DNA from: Bos javanicus | Lineage: Eukaryota; Chordata; Mammalia; Artiodactyla; Bovidae | Length of the DNA: 64,000 nt | NCBI RefSeq assembly: GCF_032452875.1 | Contig: NC_083897.1 | Coordinates: 12,382,854 to 12,446,853 of the forward strand | Reading direction: 5' to 3' | Shown here: piece after piece, positions 10,831 to 22,027 of the stretch | How the letters are laid out: each line of letters begins with the position of its first letter | How positions within the stretch are numbered: position 1 is the stretch's first letter | Position numbers and translations under genes: made by a program | Notes under the pieces: model-generated | What the model was told of the DNA's origin: nothing | Databases searched by the model: none | The model's input: the letters and a program-made list of their open reading frames with translations, nothing else

Positions 10831-11437
10831 AGGATATTTATTATTATGTTATGCTCTTGATTTCTTTGTTCCAAAAATTCTTCTTTGTGTGATATGTTTT
10901 GTTCACTTATTTGTACTCCTGTTATGGTTCTTTTACTCTTCAGGTGTCGTGTTATTTTGGTCTTTGCATTCTTGGTCCCATAGAGATATAATCTACCTTG
11001 TCTGGTTTTATGTGTTGGGGATGGGCCACATTCTAAGTCAGTTTATATCATACCTGGTAGGGGATACATCCCAAGAGACAGTGCCTGCTCTATACACCAA
11101 AGAACCACTATTAAATGGATTTATTCATGTCAGTCACTTCACTACACAACCACTCTGGTTTGGGGAATAAGCAGTGCTAAAAGAGGCAGTTTCCTTAGTC
11201 TATGATCCATGAACTCTCCATAATCCATGGTGGGGAATAGGGGGAATGAATGAATGCCCTAGACTAGTTGGTCAGTCTACACTTGTCCATAGCAGCTTCT
11301 TAAACACCAATAGGTCTTCACAGTGCCCTGACATTCATCCACCGGCACCAGAAGAAACTGGGCTGTCATTGTCAACTTCTTTAGTGTTAGATAGGCAGTG
11401 ATCATCCTAAGGTAATGTAGAGAAGAAATGTGAGAGT
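10831..11437. other. Unique interval
   Basis: An open frame at 10889..11170 has no recognised domain and no convincing splice borders. Nothing else is seen. Confidence 0.35.
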
Positions 11438-11665
11438 GTGTGTGCTCAGTCACTCAGTGGTGCCCAACTCTTCACAATCCCATGGACTGCAGTCCTCCAG
11501 GCTCCTCTGTCCATGGAATTCTCCAGGCAAGGATACTGGAGTGGGTTGCCATGCCCATCTCCAGGGAATCTTCCCAACCCAGGGATCAAACCCGCATCTC
11601 TTACATCTCCTGCATTGGCAACAGACTTTTTTTTTTTCCTTTACCACTAAGCCACCTGGGAAGCC
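11438..11665 (-). mobile_element. Bov-tA SINE with internal T run
   Basis: A full Bov-tA lies in minus orientation from 'gtgtgtgctcagtcac' to 'gccacctgggaagcc'. A run of T (about 11627..11637) has expanded inside the tRNA-derived head and probably separates the polymerase III boxes. Confidence 0.9.
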
Positions 11666-12286
11666 AGAGGAGAAATGAGAGGATACAAAAGCTCTCACTG
11701 AAACAATTCCTCTACTATTGTACCTAGCTTATCCATAAACCAAGCTGAAATAATTTACACACACACAAACGCACACACAGAGTTCTTGACAACCACCTTT
11801 GGCCTCCCCAAAGGTTTCTTATATCTTTTGTGTTAATAGCTCCAATCCAGGCTTCCTTCGTTTTCTGTGGTTTCTCTAAAAAGGAAACCCAAAGCATTGT
11901 TGGTTCCTAATTCTTTGAGGAATTAAATGTTGTTACTCTCTTCTATTATTTTTTCATAGATGTTAAAATACCACAAGCACAAAATACTACATAAAATAAC
12001 TTTGTACAGTATAATTAAGAATGATAAAATAAAAGTTTATATATCTATTACCCAGGTTGGGAAATAAAATATTATCAATACTTTAGAAGGTCACCATGTG
12101 TCACTTTCTATTTTAGCAGTTAGGAATAGTTATGAATGCAGAATTATATCTACCTGTCAGTTCAATTTTCAAGGTCTACTACTTGGCTATCTTCATGAAC
12201 TCAGGAATATTGCACATCTGCCCTGTGCTTCTTTTTCCAACATACAAAATGGGGATAAAAAGGGAACTTGCCACATAGGTTTTTTT
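11666..12286. other. Unique interval with short CA repeat
   Basis: An interrupted CA repeat lies at about 11757..11782. No gene or repeat family is otherwise recognised. Confidence 0.4.
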
Positions 12287-12590
12287 CCCTGACAGCTCAG
12301 TTGGTAAAGAATCCGCCTGCAATGCAGGAGACCCCTGTTTGATTCCTGGGTTGGGAAGATCCCTTGGAGAAGGGATAGGCTACCCACTCCAGTATTCTTG
12401 GGCTTCCCTTGTGGCTCAGGTGGTAAAGAATCCACCTGCAATGTGGGAGACCTGGGTTTGATCCCTGGGTTGAGAAGATACTCTGGAGAAGGGAATGGCT
12501 ACCCACTCCAGTATTCTGGCCTGGAGAATTCCATGGACTGTGTAGTCCATGGGGTCACAAAGAGTTGGAAACAACTGAGAGACTTGCACA
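12287..12590 (+). mobile_element. Bov-A2/Bov-tA dimeric SINE
   Basis: Two tRNA-headed units lie in tandem. The first (12287..~12398) stops at 'ccagtattcttg'. The second starts 'ggcttcccttgtggctcag' and continues through its own B box to 'ccatggactgtgtagtccatggggtcac'. The internal 'ccatggactgt.tagtccatgg' palindrome is typical of the Bov-A2-type unit. Confidence 0.88.
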
Positions 12591-13054
12591 AATTTTAGTA
12601 CATAAAAAGTGTCTAGATTATTACCTGGCACATAGTATTAATGGCTATCATTATTATGGATATTATTACTCCCACTTTTATTCTTTAAACTGTAAGAGTA
12701 ACCAATATTCTGATATTTGTGTTAATTACATTCTTTTTTAGAGTCTACCACCTGCATATATGTCCTTAAATAATACATTGTTTTGCATCTTATTGAATTT
12801 CTAAAAATGGAGTCATACTTTTGTATTATTCTGAATCTTGCTTTGTTTTCTAAACACTGTGCATTTCAAATTCATACATTTTCATATATATATATAATGA
12901 TTCCTTTATTTTTACTTCTGTCTACTTTCTCACGTAACTCTTCATAGATATCTATTTTTCTGTTCCCTGCTACTATGGGCAATGTTGTTATTCTTATACA
13001 GGAGTGTCTATATAACAGTGAAATTTCTGAGTCACAGGGTACAGGATAGTTAGG
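12591..13054. other. Unique AT-rich interval
   Basis: A short (TA)n lies near 12884..12898. Nothing else is recognised. Confidence 0.4.
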
Positions 13055-13480
13055 ATAGGCTAGATTCTGTTATAATAAAGACAGATCAAAATTTCAGTGG
13101 CTCCAATGTTTATCTTTTACTCACACAGTCAGAACTCTGCAAGTCAAAAACCTTTCTCCATTTGTAGAATCAATGAACAAAATTGCTTCCATTTTATGGT
13201 ATCACCACTGCAACACACAGTTTCCTGGTCACTGAAGCAGGGGAAGAGCAATAGGAAAACTTATACCTATTTTTAAATGCCTCCATCCAGAAGTGACATG
13301 TCACTTCTGCTCACATCCTGTTATTCAAAACTAATTTCATGGTACCATGTAACAGAAAGGTATTTGGGGACTGTGGGAGAACACTTGCTCTCTGAACAAC
13401 AAGAAATGTCTCAGCTGTATTTACCAGGAAATGAAAAACTGTTTTCCAAATTTGCTCTACCATTTTATCCTACAGCAGTG
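13055..13480 (+). mobile_element. Old mammalian interspersed repeat, family not identified
   Basis: The order 'ttctgttataataaag', 'aatttcagtggctccaatgtttatcttttactcacac', 'gaagcaggggaagag', 'ccagaagtgacatgtcacttctgctcacatcctgttattc' recalls a common mammalian MER-type repeat whose name I cannot fix. A related segment occurs at 61640..61855. Confidence 0.4.
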
Positions 13481-13699
13481 CATGAGCGCTCCCATCGTCC
13501 TTATCCTGGCGAACACTTACAATTGACTGCCTTTTAAATTGTTGCCAATATTGAGGATGTGAAATGATATCTCAGGTTTAATTTGAAGCTTTATTATGAT
13601 CAAAGAAGTTGACAATCTTTTCATATGTTTATGGGTCATGTGTGCTTCCTTCTCTGAAATGCCTATGCATTTTACTCAAGAAGGACTTGTCTTTTTCTT

Positions 13700-14690
13700 T
13701 CTTTATTTTTAACACTTTTGTGAAATAGTTGACCTATATCATGTGTAAGTTTAAGGCATAAGCATGACGGTTTGATTTACATATACTGTGAGATGATTAC
13801 CACAGTAGGTTCAGTTAACATTGATCATCTCATACAGATATGAAAAATTAAAATAAAGAAAAAATTTTTATCCTTCTGATGAGAATTCACAGTATTTACT
13901 CTCTTAACAACTTTCTTATATATACTTTTTCCTAAAATTTTTTGGAATTCATTATCCATTCTGAGAGAGCACTCACTTTTCAATTCTATCTATTGCAAAC
14001 TTATTTCCCCAGATTCTATTTTTTTTAAACATCTATGCTTTATTTTGATAAAAAGTTCTCCTTGTTTTATTGTGCTTAAATTTATCTTTGCTTTCCTTTT
14101 ATGGACTGAGCTTTTTATGTCTTAAGAAGTTCACATAATAAGGGTTTCAAATTATTCTCCTGTCTTATCTTCAAAATATCTTTAGATTTGTCTTTCATAT
14201 TTGTGAGTACACTGTGATCCTAGAGGTTTGGATTGGTTTTCATATTTCCCCACCACTTAGATAACAAAGCTCATTCATTTATCCACTGATTTGCAGTGTC
14301 ACCTTTGTCTCAAATCATATCTATTCTGTTCCACTGGTTTATCTATCAGAGAAAATACCACCTTGATTTTATGAATATATTTTATAATGTCTCGATATTT
14401 TATGGTACAAGTCCCTTCTACATTTTTCTTCTTTAAGAATGTCTTGATTATTCTTGGCTTTGCGTTCTTACAGAAAGATTACATATATGTTTTAGAATCT
14501 TTCTGTCAGGTTCCTGAAAACCCTTAAGTATTTTGACTGGGATATCCCTGAATCTATAAATGTTGGGAATCTGACAGGTTTACAGTTTGGTATCTTCCTG
14601 TCCTAGAACATGATATATTTATCCATTTCATCATAAAGGTGATTGAATATTTTGGTACAAACTCATCAATCACCCTTTTACTTATTTAGC
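13700..14690 (-). mobile_element. Old L1 (L1M-type), two diverged segments
   Basis: About 13700..13930 matches the complement of an old L1 3' region ('gaaatagttgacctatatcatgtgtaagtttaagg', 'attaccacagtaggttcagttaac'). About 13960..14690 follows another L1M segment ('gattattcttggctttgcgttctta', 'ttttgactgggatatccctgaatctataaatgttggg'). Both are minus strand and carry no usable frame. Confidence 0.6.
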
Positions 14691-16947
14691 ATATGATTTT
14701 ACCCAGATTTCATATCAAACTACTCATCTTTAATATGCAGAATTTATCTTCATTTGATTTTGAACCTTAAGGTTCTGTTTGTATGTCTTACACCTCTATC
14801 TTCAAAAAATTAATCAAAGACAATTAGTAAAAGATGAACAATATAATGGGTGAATTCTTTATTATATTTTAATGGAATTATTTAAAGTACTCAGGTCCTT
14901 TCTTTAAATTTACTGGAAATTTAATTATCTCTTAACCTGTGCCTACTACTCATCCTGGTATGAGGTCCACTCTCAGAGTTAGAGAAGACAGAAACACAGA
15001 AGGAACAAAGGAGTCATTCCTACTTTTTTTTTTCTGTCAACTTCAAACATCAGACCCTCCTTGCTCCTCTCTTATTGGAAATATAACTTTCAAAGCTCTT
15101 TTATGAATCTTAGCCCTTATAAGCCCACATTCACTCTGAATCAGTCTTTCTGCTATTACTCTTATATAACAGTCATATAACAATTATCACTTATTTGTCC
15201 TTTTCTTCATTTGAATAATTTCTTATGTTCATAATTATACCTTTGAGTGTTTCTTCTATTAAGTTTCTTTCTTGGGTTACAAGGAATGGAGTTAGCTCCA
15301 TTTTTTCTTTGAACTTTTTGACTGTCCTTTTCTATATTTAGGGTTCATAACACACCATCCTGCCTAGGTGGCACATGTTTGGCATGGAATTTTGGTGGAG
15401 CACCCTGAAAGATTGTCTCAAGGAGAGAGTAGTCAGAATTGGAGTTGCAAGCCAGATTCTGTTGACCCAGGTCAGTGATGTACCTTGGATTGAAAAAAGT
15501 TGATTACATAGAAAAAAAAAAAATACCTTTATTCTCAATTTTGCTTCAGGCTGATCTGATGGGGAAATCTCCTACTAAAATTGTGCCCTAAATAAATAGT
15601 GTATCCAGTTACCTGGGTTTAAACTATATCATGGGAAGCTGTCATGTCAGATTGTTTTCCTAAGTAGAGCTACATGCTTCAATTCAGATTGTCGAGGAAA
15701 TGCCATAGTCTAATGGTGTCAGACGCTAGCCTCTGGCTATCCTGACAGTCTGGATAGTAGAAGCATATCCACATTCAGAAAATAAGTTCCAAAATGCATT
15801 CAAATTCTCGTTTCCTAGTTATCTAAAATGCTATTTCAGGTAGATGGGAAGCTGTGTGTGCCATAGTCTAGTGCTGGCTCCTCAGTATACTTTTTCCCCT
15901 CTTCAAACAGAAGTGCTGCTTTTTTTTTTTTTTTCTTTACCTAATCTGATTTTCTGTATTCCAGAAAATATTCTATCAGTGAAATTCCTTCTTGGAAAGA
16001 GATGCCAGAAAATAAAAGGGAATTGCACTATTTTTCTTTTCATAAAGTCTCATCACATTTCACTTTCTCAGAGTATGAAACTCAATTCACTATAATTTCC
16101 ACACTTCTTCTACATTTTGCCTTATCTTGTCTCCTTCATTAATATTCCCTCAATTGTAGACTGCAGATAGAATATAAGTAAATAGGGCAGGACAAGGGAG
16201 GCAAAAATAAATAAATAAAAAACAGTAGAAGCAAGAATATGGTATAGGATTCAGAATAACAGAAGAAGACTAGCAGTGGTTAATTGTTTCATCTCAGTTT
16301 TCACAGTGACAGGCACCTGTGATTTTCAAACTTTGTCCCAAAGACATCTTAACCCCTAGGGAGAGTTTCAGCCTTCCAAGTAATGCATGAAAAAAGACCT
16401 GAGTTCCAACTAATAACTCTGTTGTTTTAATGATTTTTAAAATAACAGAAATATGTTTATTTGTTCAATATCAACATATTGCATAACTATCACACATCTG
16501 GCACAGTTGTGGAGACAATGTTAAGACCAAGAAGGACCTAGTTCATTGATCCACAGTAATTACTCCAACCTGATTAAAATACTGCTTACTTATGCAGAGT
16601 GAAAAAAAGGACATCCTCTTTAACTCAAATCATGTATGAACGGAGGGCACATTCCTGTGATGAGGACTGGATAACTAAATATCTGCTTCATAGGCCTGGA
16701 AGTAGACCAACTATTTTCCTAAATCTTGGACTAGAACTCACATATATTTGCTTTCAGGTCAAACAGACTCTGGTTCTCTCATTTTTACTTAACTCTAGTT
16801 GATGCTACTGAAATTTTCATCTCCACAGTGGAAAATCATTATAGTAGAGCCTCTTTATCAGGCTGGCTTCTAGAAACAGTATGAAAATCTGCCTTATGAG
16901 TTATTTGCATTCAGAATTTTACCTTTGGACAGGCATAACTTAATCTG
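14691..16947. other. Long repeat-poor interval (2.3 kb)
   Basis: I see only short homopolymers (A run 15512..15523, T run about 15920..15934) and small A-rich patches near 16200. Open frames at 15844..16095 and 16599..16802 have no recognisable domain or strong splice borders. No exon can be supported. Confidence 0.4.
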
Positions 16948-17164
16948 AGTGTGTGCTCAGTAGCTCATGTCTGATGCTTTTTGACTGCATGGACTGTTGC
17001 TCACAAGACTCCTCTGTCCATGGAAATTTTCAGGCAAGAATACTGGAGTGGGTTTCCATTTCCTTCTCCAGGGGATCTTGCCGATCCAAGGATCAAACAT
17101 GCATCTCTTGCATTGCCTGCACTGACAGGTGGATTCTTTACCACTGCACTACCTAGGAAGCCCC
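16948..17164 (-). mobile_element. Bov-tA SINE
   Basis: A full-length minus-orientation copy runs from 'gtgtgtgctcagtagctc' to 'ctacctaggaagcccc', with a diverged B box. Confidence 0.9.
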
Positions 17165-17247
17165 ATAATTTAACCTACATAAGCATTATTGTGTGACTCT
17201 TTTTAAAATAATAGCATTCTAAATGTTAAAAGACCAATTTTGAAAAT

Positions 17248-17397
17248 TAACTCCCCTTTTCACTGAAGTATAGTTGATTTATAAAAATGTCCTATTTTCA
17301 CATGTATAACACAGTGATTCAATATTTTTATAGATTATATTCCATTTAAATTATTATAAAATATTGACTATATTTCCTGTGCTATAGTCCTATTTTA
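17248..17397 (-). mobile_element. L1 3' UTR fragment
   Basis: The complement matches the artiodactyl L1 3' end: 'actgaagtatagttgatttataaaaatg', 'acagtgattcaatatttttatag', 'atttcctgtgctatagtcc'. Confidence 0.65.
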
Positions 17398-18384
17398 AAT
17401 ATCTAAACATATATTTTAAAACTTGATGGGATCTTTGGCACCAAGTGAATAATTCAAAGCATCTATTATGTCATGACACTGGTGACATGGAGAGATGATC
17501 TTTCACTTCCATTTTTCAAAAGTAACATGAGGATATATATTTGTCCCCTCTGCTATATCAGTCAATCAGAGAACTGGAATCTTTCCATATGCAGAAATAA
17601 TACATTGCCATTGCTGTAGTTAAAAATATTAAAATCTAAATTACATTCCACCCTGCTGTCAAGATTGTATTAACCAAACTTAAATATACAAAAAAATGAC
17701 AGTACAATAAAGTACAGAGTATGATAAATCACTAAGCTTCTCTATTTCATATATGTGGAGAGAGGGATGAATTAAGTGCTTGAATCTCCCTGCTCCAACT
17801 TGTCTGAATATCCTAACATTTGTAGAAAAGGGGAGGGGTGGAAGAATTTACATTAGCATCCAATTCTACCCTTAGAATACATTTCTTGCTCAGACAGAAG
17901 TTATCTTCACAGTAGCACTAAAATCAATTCAAAATTTATATTCACCATAGGCCAAGTGAGGCTGGGAATGGGTGTGTACTGAAGAATTTAATTGAATAGC
18001 TATTCTAAGAGCAGAATATCTAGTCACACTGATTAAGGGACTGGAATTGGATCTAGATACTTAAGAGGTGTCACTCTTTAATCCAATATCAGAAATACCA
18101 GCAGCAAAGGCTAACTTACTTCCCTTCTACTCATAATCATAATGGGGAATTTTATAGGATGCTATGGCAGATAAATAACTTCTATGAAACTTGGTAAAAT
18201 GGCACTGTTCCTCAAAAGCCAAATAAAATATCATTTTTATGTCTAATAAGGTATAACATTTTCCTTAATATATTCAATATATATTTATGGAACACTTACC
18301 ATGTTAATGGTACTGATCAATTTGCCAAAAAATCAGATGTGAATAATACTGATAATAACTACCATCATCACAATGGGCAGCCTG
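17398..18384. other. Unique interval
   Basis: No repeat family or exon is recognised. Confidence 0.4.
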
Positions 18385-18579
18385 ATAGGTGGTTTATATA
18401 TTATCTTTCAATTAATCCTCATAGCAGGCTTATGAAATAGGGACAATTATTACTACAATTGTAACAATGAGGCATGGGGCTAGCTTAAATGAGTGAGTTT
18501 CTTACAGGTGTAAATGCAGTAAGTAGTAAACCTGAGATTTAAACCCAGGCAGTATGCTTCAGGGTCTTCACTCATAGAA
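18385..18579 (-). mobile_element. MIR SINE
   Basis: The order 'ttatatattatctttcaattaatcctcatagcaggc', 'atgaaatagggacaattatt', 'gaggcatgggg' and 'cctgagatttaaacccaggcag' is the MIR core and head read in minus orientation. Confidence 0.7.
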
Positions 18580-18900
18580 TTGATAGTTTAGTTGGAGGAG
18601 GCAGACAATAAAACATAAATAAATGTGTTATTTAACAAGAGAGTTTCAGCTAACAATAACTGTTACAAAGAAAATAAAACATGACAATGAATTAAACAGT
18701 CACCTGGGGAAATAATATTAGACAGGCTGGTGAGAGAAAATACACATTGCATTCAACAAATATTTACTGAGCATGTGCAATGTTATTCTATGTCTTAAGC
18801 ATCCATGGTGAAGAACCAGACATAGTTTCTAGGCCCATGGAGCTTAGATTATGGTAGAAGAGACCCTTAAAAAATAATCCCCCAAATAAACATATGATTG
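18580..18900. mobile_element. L2-like LINE remnant
   Basis: Motifs such as 'gaggcagacaataaaacataaataaatg', 'cattcaacaaatatttactgagcatgtgc' and 'ggcccatggagcttagattatgg' are typical of L2 3' regions. Orientation and limits are uncertain. Confidence 0.5.
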
Positions 18901-19064
18901 TAAATTAATATTCACAATTTTATGTTGTGTTACTAAGGAAATATAAAGGAGTAGAATGAAAGATGATAACAAAAATTGTTGATTTGGATTGAGAGGAAGT
19001 ACTCAAGTACAGCTTCTCTGAAGAAGTTCCACTTAAGAGAGTGTTTCAAAAAATTAGTGGACAT

Positions 19065-19403
19065 TTCCCTTGGACTGCAAGGAGATCCAACCAGTCCATT
19101 CTGAAGGAGATCAGCCCTGGGATTTCTTTGGAAGGAATGATGCTAAAGCTGAAACTCCAGTACTTTGGCTACCTCATGCGAAGATTTGACTCATTGGAAA
19201 AGACTCTGATGCTGGGAGGGATTGGGGGCAGGAGGAGAAGGAGACCACAGAGGATGAGATGGCTGGATGGCATCACTGACACATTGGACGTGAGTCTCAG
19301 TGAACTCCGGGAGTTGGTGATGGACAGGGAGGCCTGGTGTGCTGCGATTCATGGGGTCGCAAAGAGTTGGACACGATGGAGCGACTGATCTGATCTGATC
19401 TGA
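19065..19403 (+). mobile_element. BovB LINE 3' fragment, 0.34 kb
   Basis: It begins in the C-terminal coding part (FPWTARRSNQSILKEISPGISLEGM) and ends with a (ctgat)n tail at 19385..19403. The frame from there to GVAKSWT remains open. The (ctgat)n tail and the 'cagccctgggatttctttggaagg' variant mark the same BovB type as the copy at 57231..58835. Confidence 0.92.
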
Positions 19404-19929
19404 ACAGGAGGAGACTATTCCACAGTATGGGAAAAGCATAAATGAAGTCACTAAGGTATAATAGAGCTTGATGCTTTCAAGAAAGTCATAGTTAGATCAT
19501 AGAATTTAATGAAGGAAAGGTGAGGATTGTTCAAAACATCATAACCCTGCTGTGTGGATAAATGATTGGAAAGAGCAAATTTAGAAGTAATAAAGACCCA
19601 GTGAAGAAAATATTTCTGTAATCCAACTTGGGATTTCTCTTGCTCTCACTTAAAACCAGGTGTTGGATGGGCCTTGGTCACCCCAAGTCACAGCATTTGG
19701 AAGAGGTTCAAAAAGGGGAACTCTAGTAATTATGAGCATGGAGGAGAAAGACAAAGGTTAACGGTCAGAGAATGCTTTGTTAACTACTATAGCCTCAGTG
19801 CTTGGGACACAGCAGATACTCAGTGATAGTTTGGAGAAGTGAACTAAAGCAAGCAAGCCTAGAGAATGCGAATACACAATTATTCAGCAGACTATAATAT
19901 AAATCCTAGAGAGATTCCCCACCCTACAC
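19404..19929. other. Unique interval
   Basis: Nothing is recognised. Confidence 0.4.
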
Positions 19930-20150
19930 TGAATCTTCAAAGAAGTTGGTCCAGCTACATGATTGCATGAGGATCTTGTTATAAATGCCAATTCCCATGC
20001 AATAGTTTGGGGACGAGGGCCCTTGATTTTGCAGTTCTAACAAGTTCCCAAGTCAAGCTGATGCTGTTAATCCCCTGACTGACATCATTTAACTACTACT
20101 CAAGTGATTCGTATGCACATTAAAATTTGAGAATCACTGGCTTTAGTAAC
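19930..20150 (-). mobile_element. MER5-like hAT DNA transposon remnant
   Basis: The sequence 'cagttctaacaagttcccaagtcaagctgatgctg' and the terminal 'aaaatttgagaatcactgg' match the MER5A pattern. It is non-autonomous and old, and lies directly upstream of the large BovB insertion. Confidence 0.55.
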
Positions 20151-20170
20151 CTCTAATTCAGTTCGGCCCA

Positions 20171-20520
20171 GAGGAGCTACCCCACGCCCAAGGTCAGGGG
20201 TGGCGACTGAGAGCACCAGGCTGCAACGGCTCAGGAACAGCCAAGAGGAGCTATCCCAGGTCCGAGGTCAGGGGCGGCAGACGAGAGGAACTACCCCATG
20301 CCCGACGTCAGGGGCAATGGCCGCGAGGAGCTACCCCACGTTCAAGGAGCAGCAGCTGCACGGGCACAGGAGGGCAGAGAAGAGCTACTCCATGTTCAAG
20401 GTCAGGAGGGGTGACCTTGTCCAAGGTAAGGAGCAGCGGCTGCACTTTGCTGGAGCAGCCATGAAGAGATACCCCATGTCCAAGGTAAGAGATACCCCAT
20501 GTCCAAGGTAAGAGAAACCC
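20171..20520 (+). promoter_or_regulatory. BovB 5' leader with degenerate repeat and AGGTCA-type half-sites
   Basis: A motif 'gaggagctaccccacg' or close variants recurs at about 20171, 20245, 20285, 20335, 20379, 20463 and 20487, usually followed by 'caaggtcagg'. AGGTCA cores lie at 20191..20196, 20265..20270 and in tcaaggtca (20396..20404); gacgtca lies at 20304..20310. RTE leaders are expected to hold the internal promoter. Binding by nuclear receptors is inference. The last two motif copies are an exact 24-bp-period tandem duplication (about 20464..20511). Confidence 0.5.
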
Positions 20521-20625
20521 AAGTGAGACGGTAGGTATTGAGAGAGGGCATCAGAGGGCAGAAACACTGAAGCCATAATCACAGAAAACTAGCCAATCTG
20601 ATCACAAATTCAATGAAACTAAGCC

Positions 20626-21054
20626 ATGCCATATGGGGCCACTCAAGACGGATGGGTCATGGTGGAGAGGTCTGACAGAAAGTGGTCCACTGGAGAAGGG
20701 AATGGCAAACCACTTCAGTATTCTTGCCCTGAGAACCCCATGAACAGTATGAAAAGGCAAAATGATAGGATACTGAAAGAGGAACTCCCCAGGCCAGTAG
20801 GTGCCCAATATGCTACTGGAGATCAGTGGAGAAATAACTCCAGAAAGAATGAAGGGATGGAGCCAAAGCAGAAACAACACACAGTTGTGGATGGGACTGG
20901 TGATATAAGCAAGGCCCAATGCTGTAAAGAGCAATATTGCATAGGAACCTGGAATATTAGGTCCATGAATCAAGGCAAATTGGAAGTGGTCAAACAGGAG
21001 ATGGCAAGAGTGAACATCGACATTCTAGGAATCAAAATGGACTGGAATGGGTGA
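20626..21054 (+). pseudogene. BovB endonuclease, N-terminal piece, truncated by deletion
   Basis: The piece includes leader-derived residues and then the start of the apurinic-like endonuclease, YCIGTWNIRSMNQGKLEVVKQ (conserved Asn in TWNIR) and ARVNIDILGI. Directly after ILGI, about eight bases are missing relative to the BovB pattern as I remember it (near 21031..21036). This removes the metal-binding Glu segment, shifts the frame and gives a stop at 21052..21054. The endonuclease nicks target DNA to prime reverse transcription; this copy cannot make it. Confidence 0.75.
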
Positions 21055-21294
21055 ATTTAACTCAGATAACCATTATACATACTACTGTGGGCAGGAATCC
21101 CTTAGAAGAAATGGAGTAGCCCTCATGGTCACAAAAGAGTCTGAAATGCAGTACTTGGATGCGATCTCAAAAACGACAGAATAATCTCTGTTCAATTCCA
21201 AGGCAAACCATTCAATATCACAGTGATCCAAGCCTATGTCCCAACCAGTAACGCTGAAGAAGCTGAAGTTGAGTGGTTCTATGAAGAACTATAA

Positions 21295-21888
21295 GACCTT
21301 TTAGAACTAACACCCAAAAAAGATGTCCTTTTCATTATAGGGGACTGGAATGCAAAAGTAGGAAATCAAGAAACACCTGGAGTAACAGGCAAATTTGGCC
21401 TTGGAATATGGAATGAAGCAGGGCAAAGGCTAATAGAGTTTTGCCAAGAGAACGCACTGGTCATAGCAAACACCCTCTTCCAACAACACAAGAGAAGACT
21501 TTACACATGGACCTCACCAGATGGTCAACATCGAAATCAGATTGATTATATTCTTTGCAGCCAAAGATGGAGAAGCTCTATACAGTCAGCAAAAACAAGA
21601 CCAGGAGCTGACTGTGGCTCAGATCATGAACTCATTGCTAAATTCAGACTTGAATTGAAGAAAGTAGGGAAAATCACTAGATCATTCCGGTATGACCTAA
21701 ACCAAATCCCTTATGATTATACAGTGGAAGTGAGAAAAAGATTTAAGGGACTAGATCTGATAGATAGAGTGCCTGATGAACTACAGACAGAGATTCGGGA
21801 CATTGTACAGGAGACAGGGATCAAACCATCCCCATGGAAAGGAAATGCAAAAAACCAAAATGGCTTTCTGAGGAGGCCTTACAAATAG
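21295..21888 (+). pseudogene. BovB endonuclease, C-terminal piece
   Basis: Open from a TAA at 21292..21294 (a CAA-type codon changed to stop) to the stop at 21886..21888. Visible endonuclease signatures are GDWNAKVG (codons from 21340), LYTWTSPDGQHRNQIDYIL (from about 21499) and CGSDHELIAKF with the catalytic SDH (Asp codon at 21622..21624). The sequence then runs into the linker before the reverse transcriptase. Catalytic residues of this half are intact, but it has no connected start. Confidence 0.8.
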
Positions 21889-22027
21889 CTGTAAAAGGGG
21901 AGAAGCAAAAAGCAAAGGAGAAAAGTAAAGATTACCCATTTGAACACAAGAGTTCCAAAGAATAGCAAGGAAGGATAAGAAAACCTTCCTCAGCAACCAA
22001 TGCAAAGAAATAGAGGAAAACAGTAGA

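Noticed and set aside
15338..15430. Minus-strand segment after a ctttcag acceptor that could read GAPPKFHAKHVPPRQDG
   Set aside because: The donor is weak and two other frames are equally open. Evidence is too thin to call an exon.
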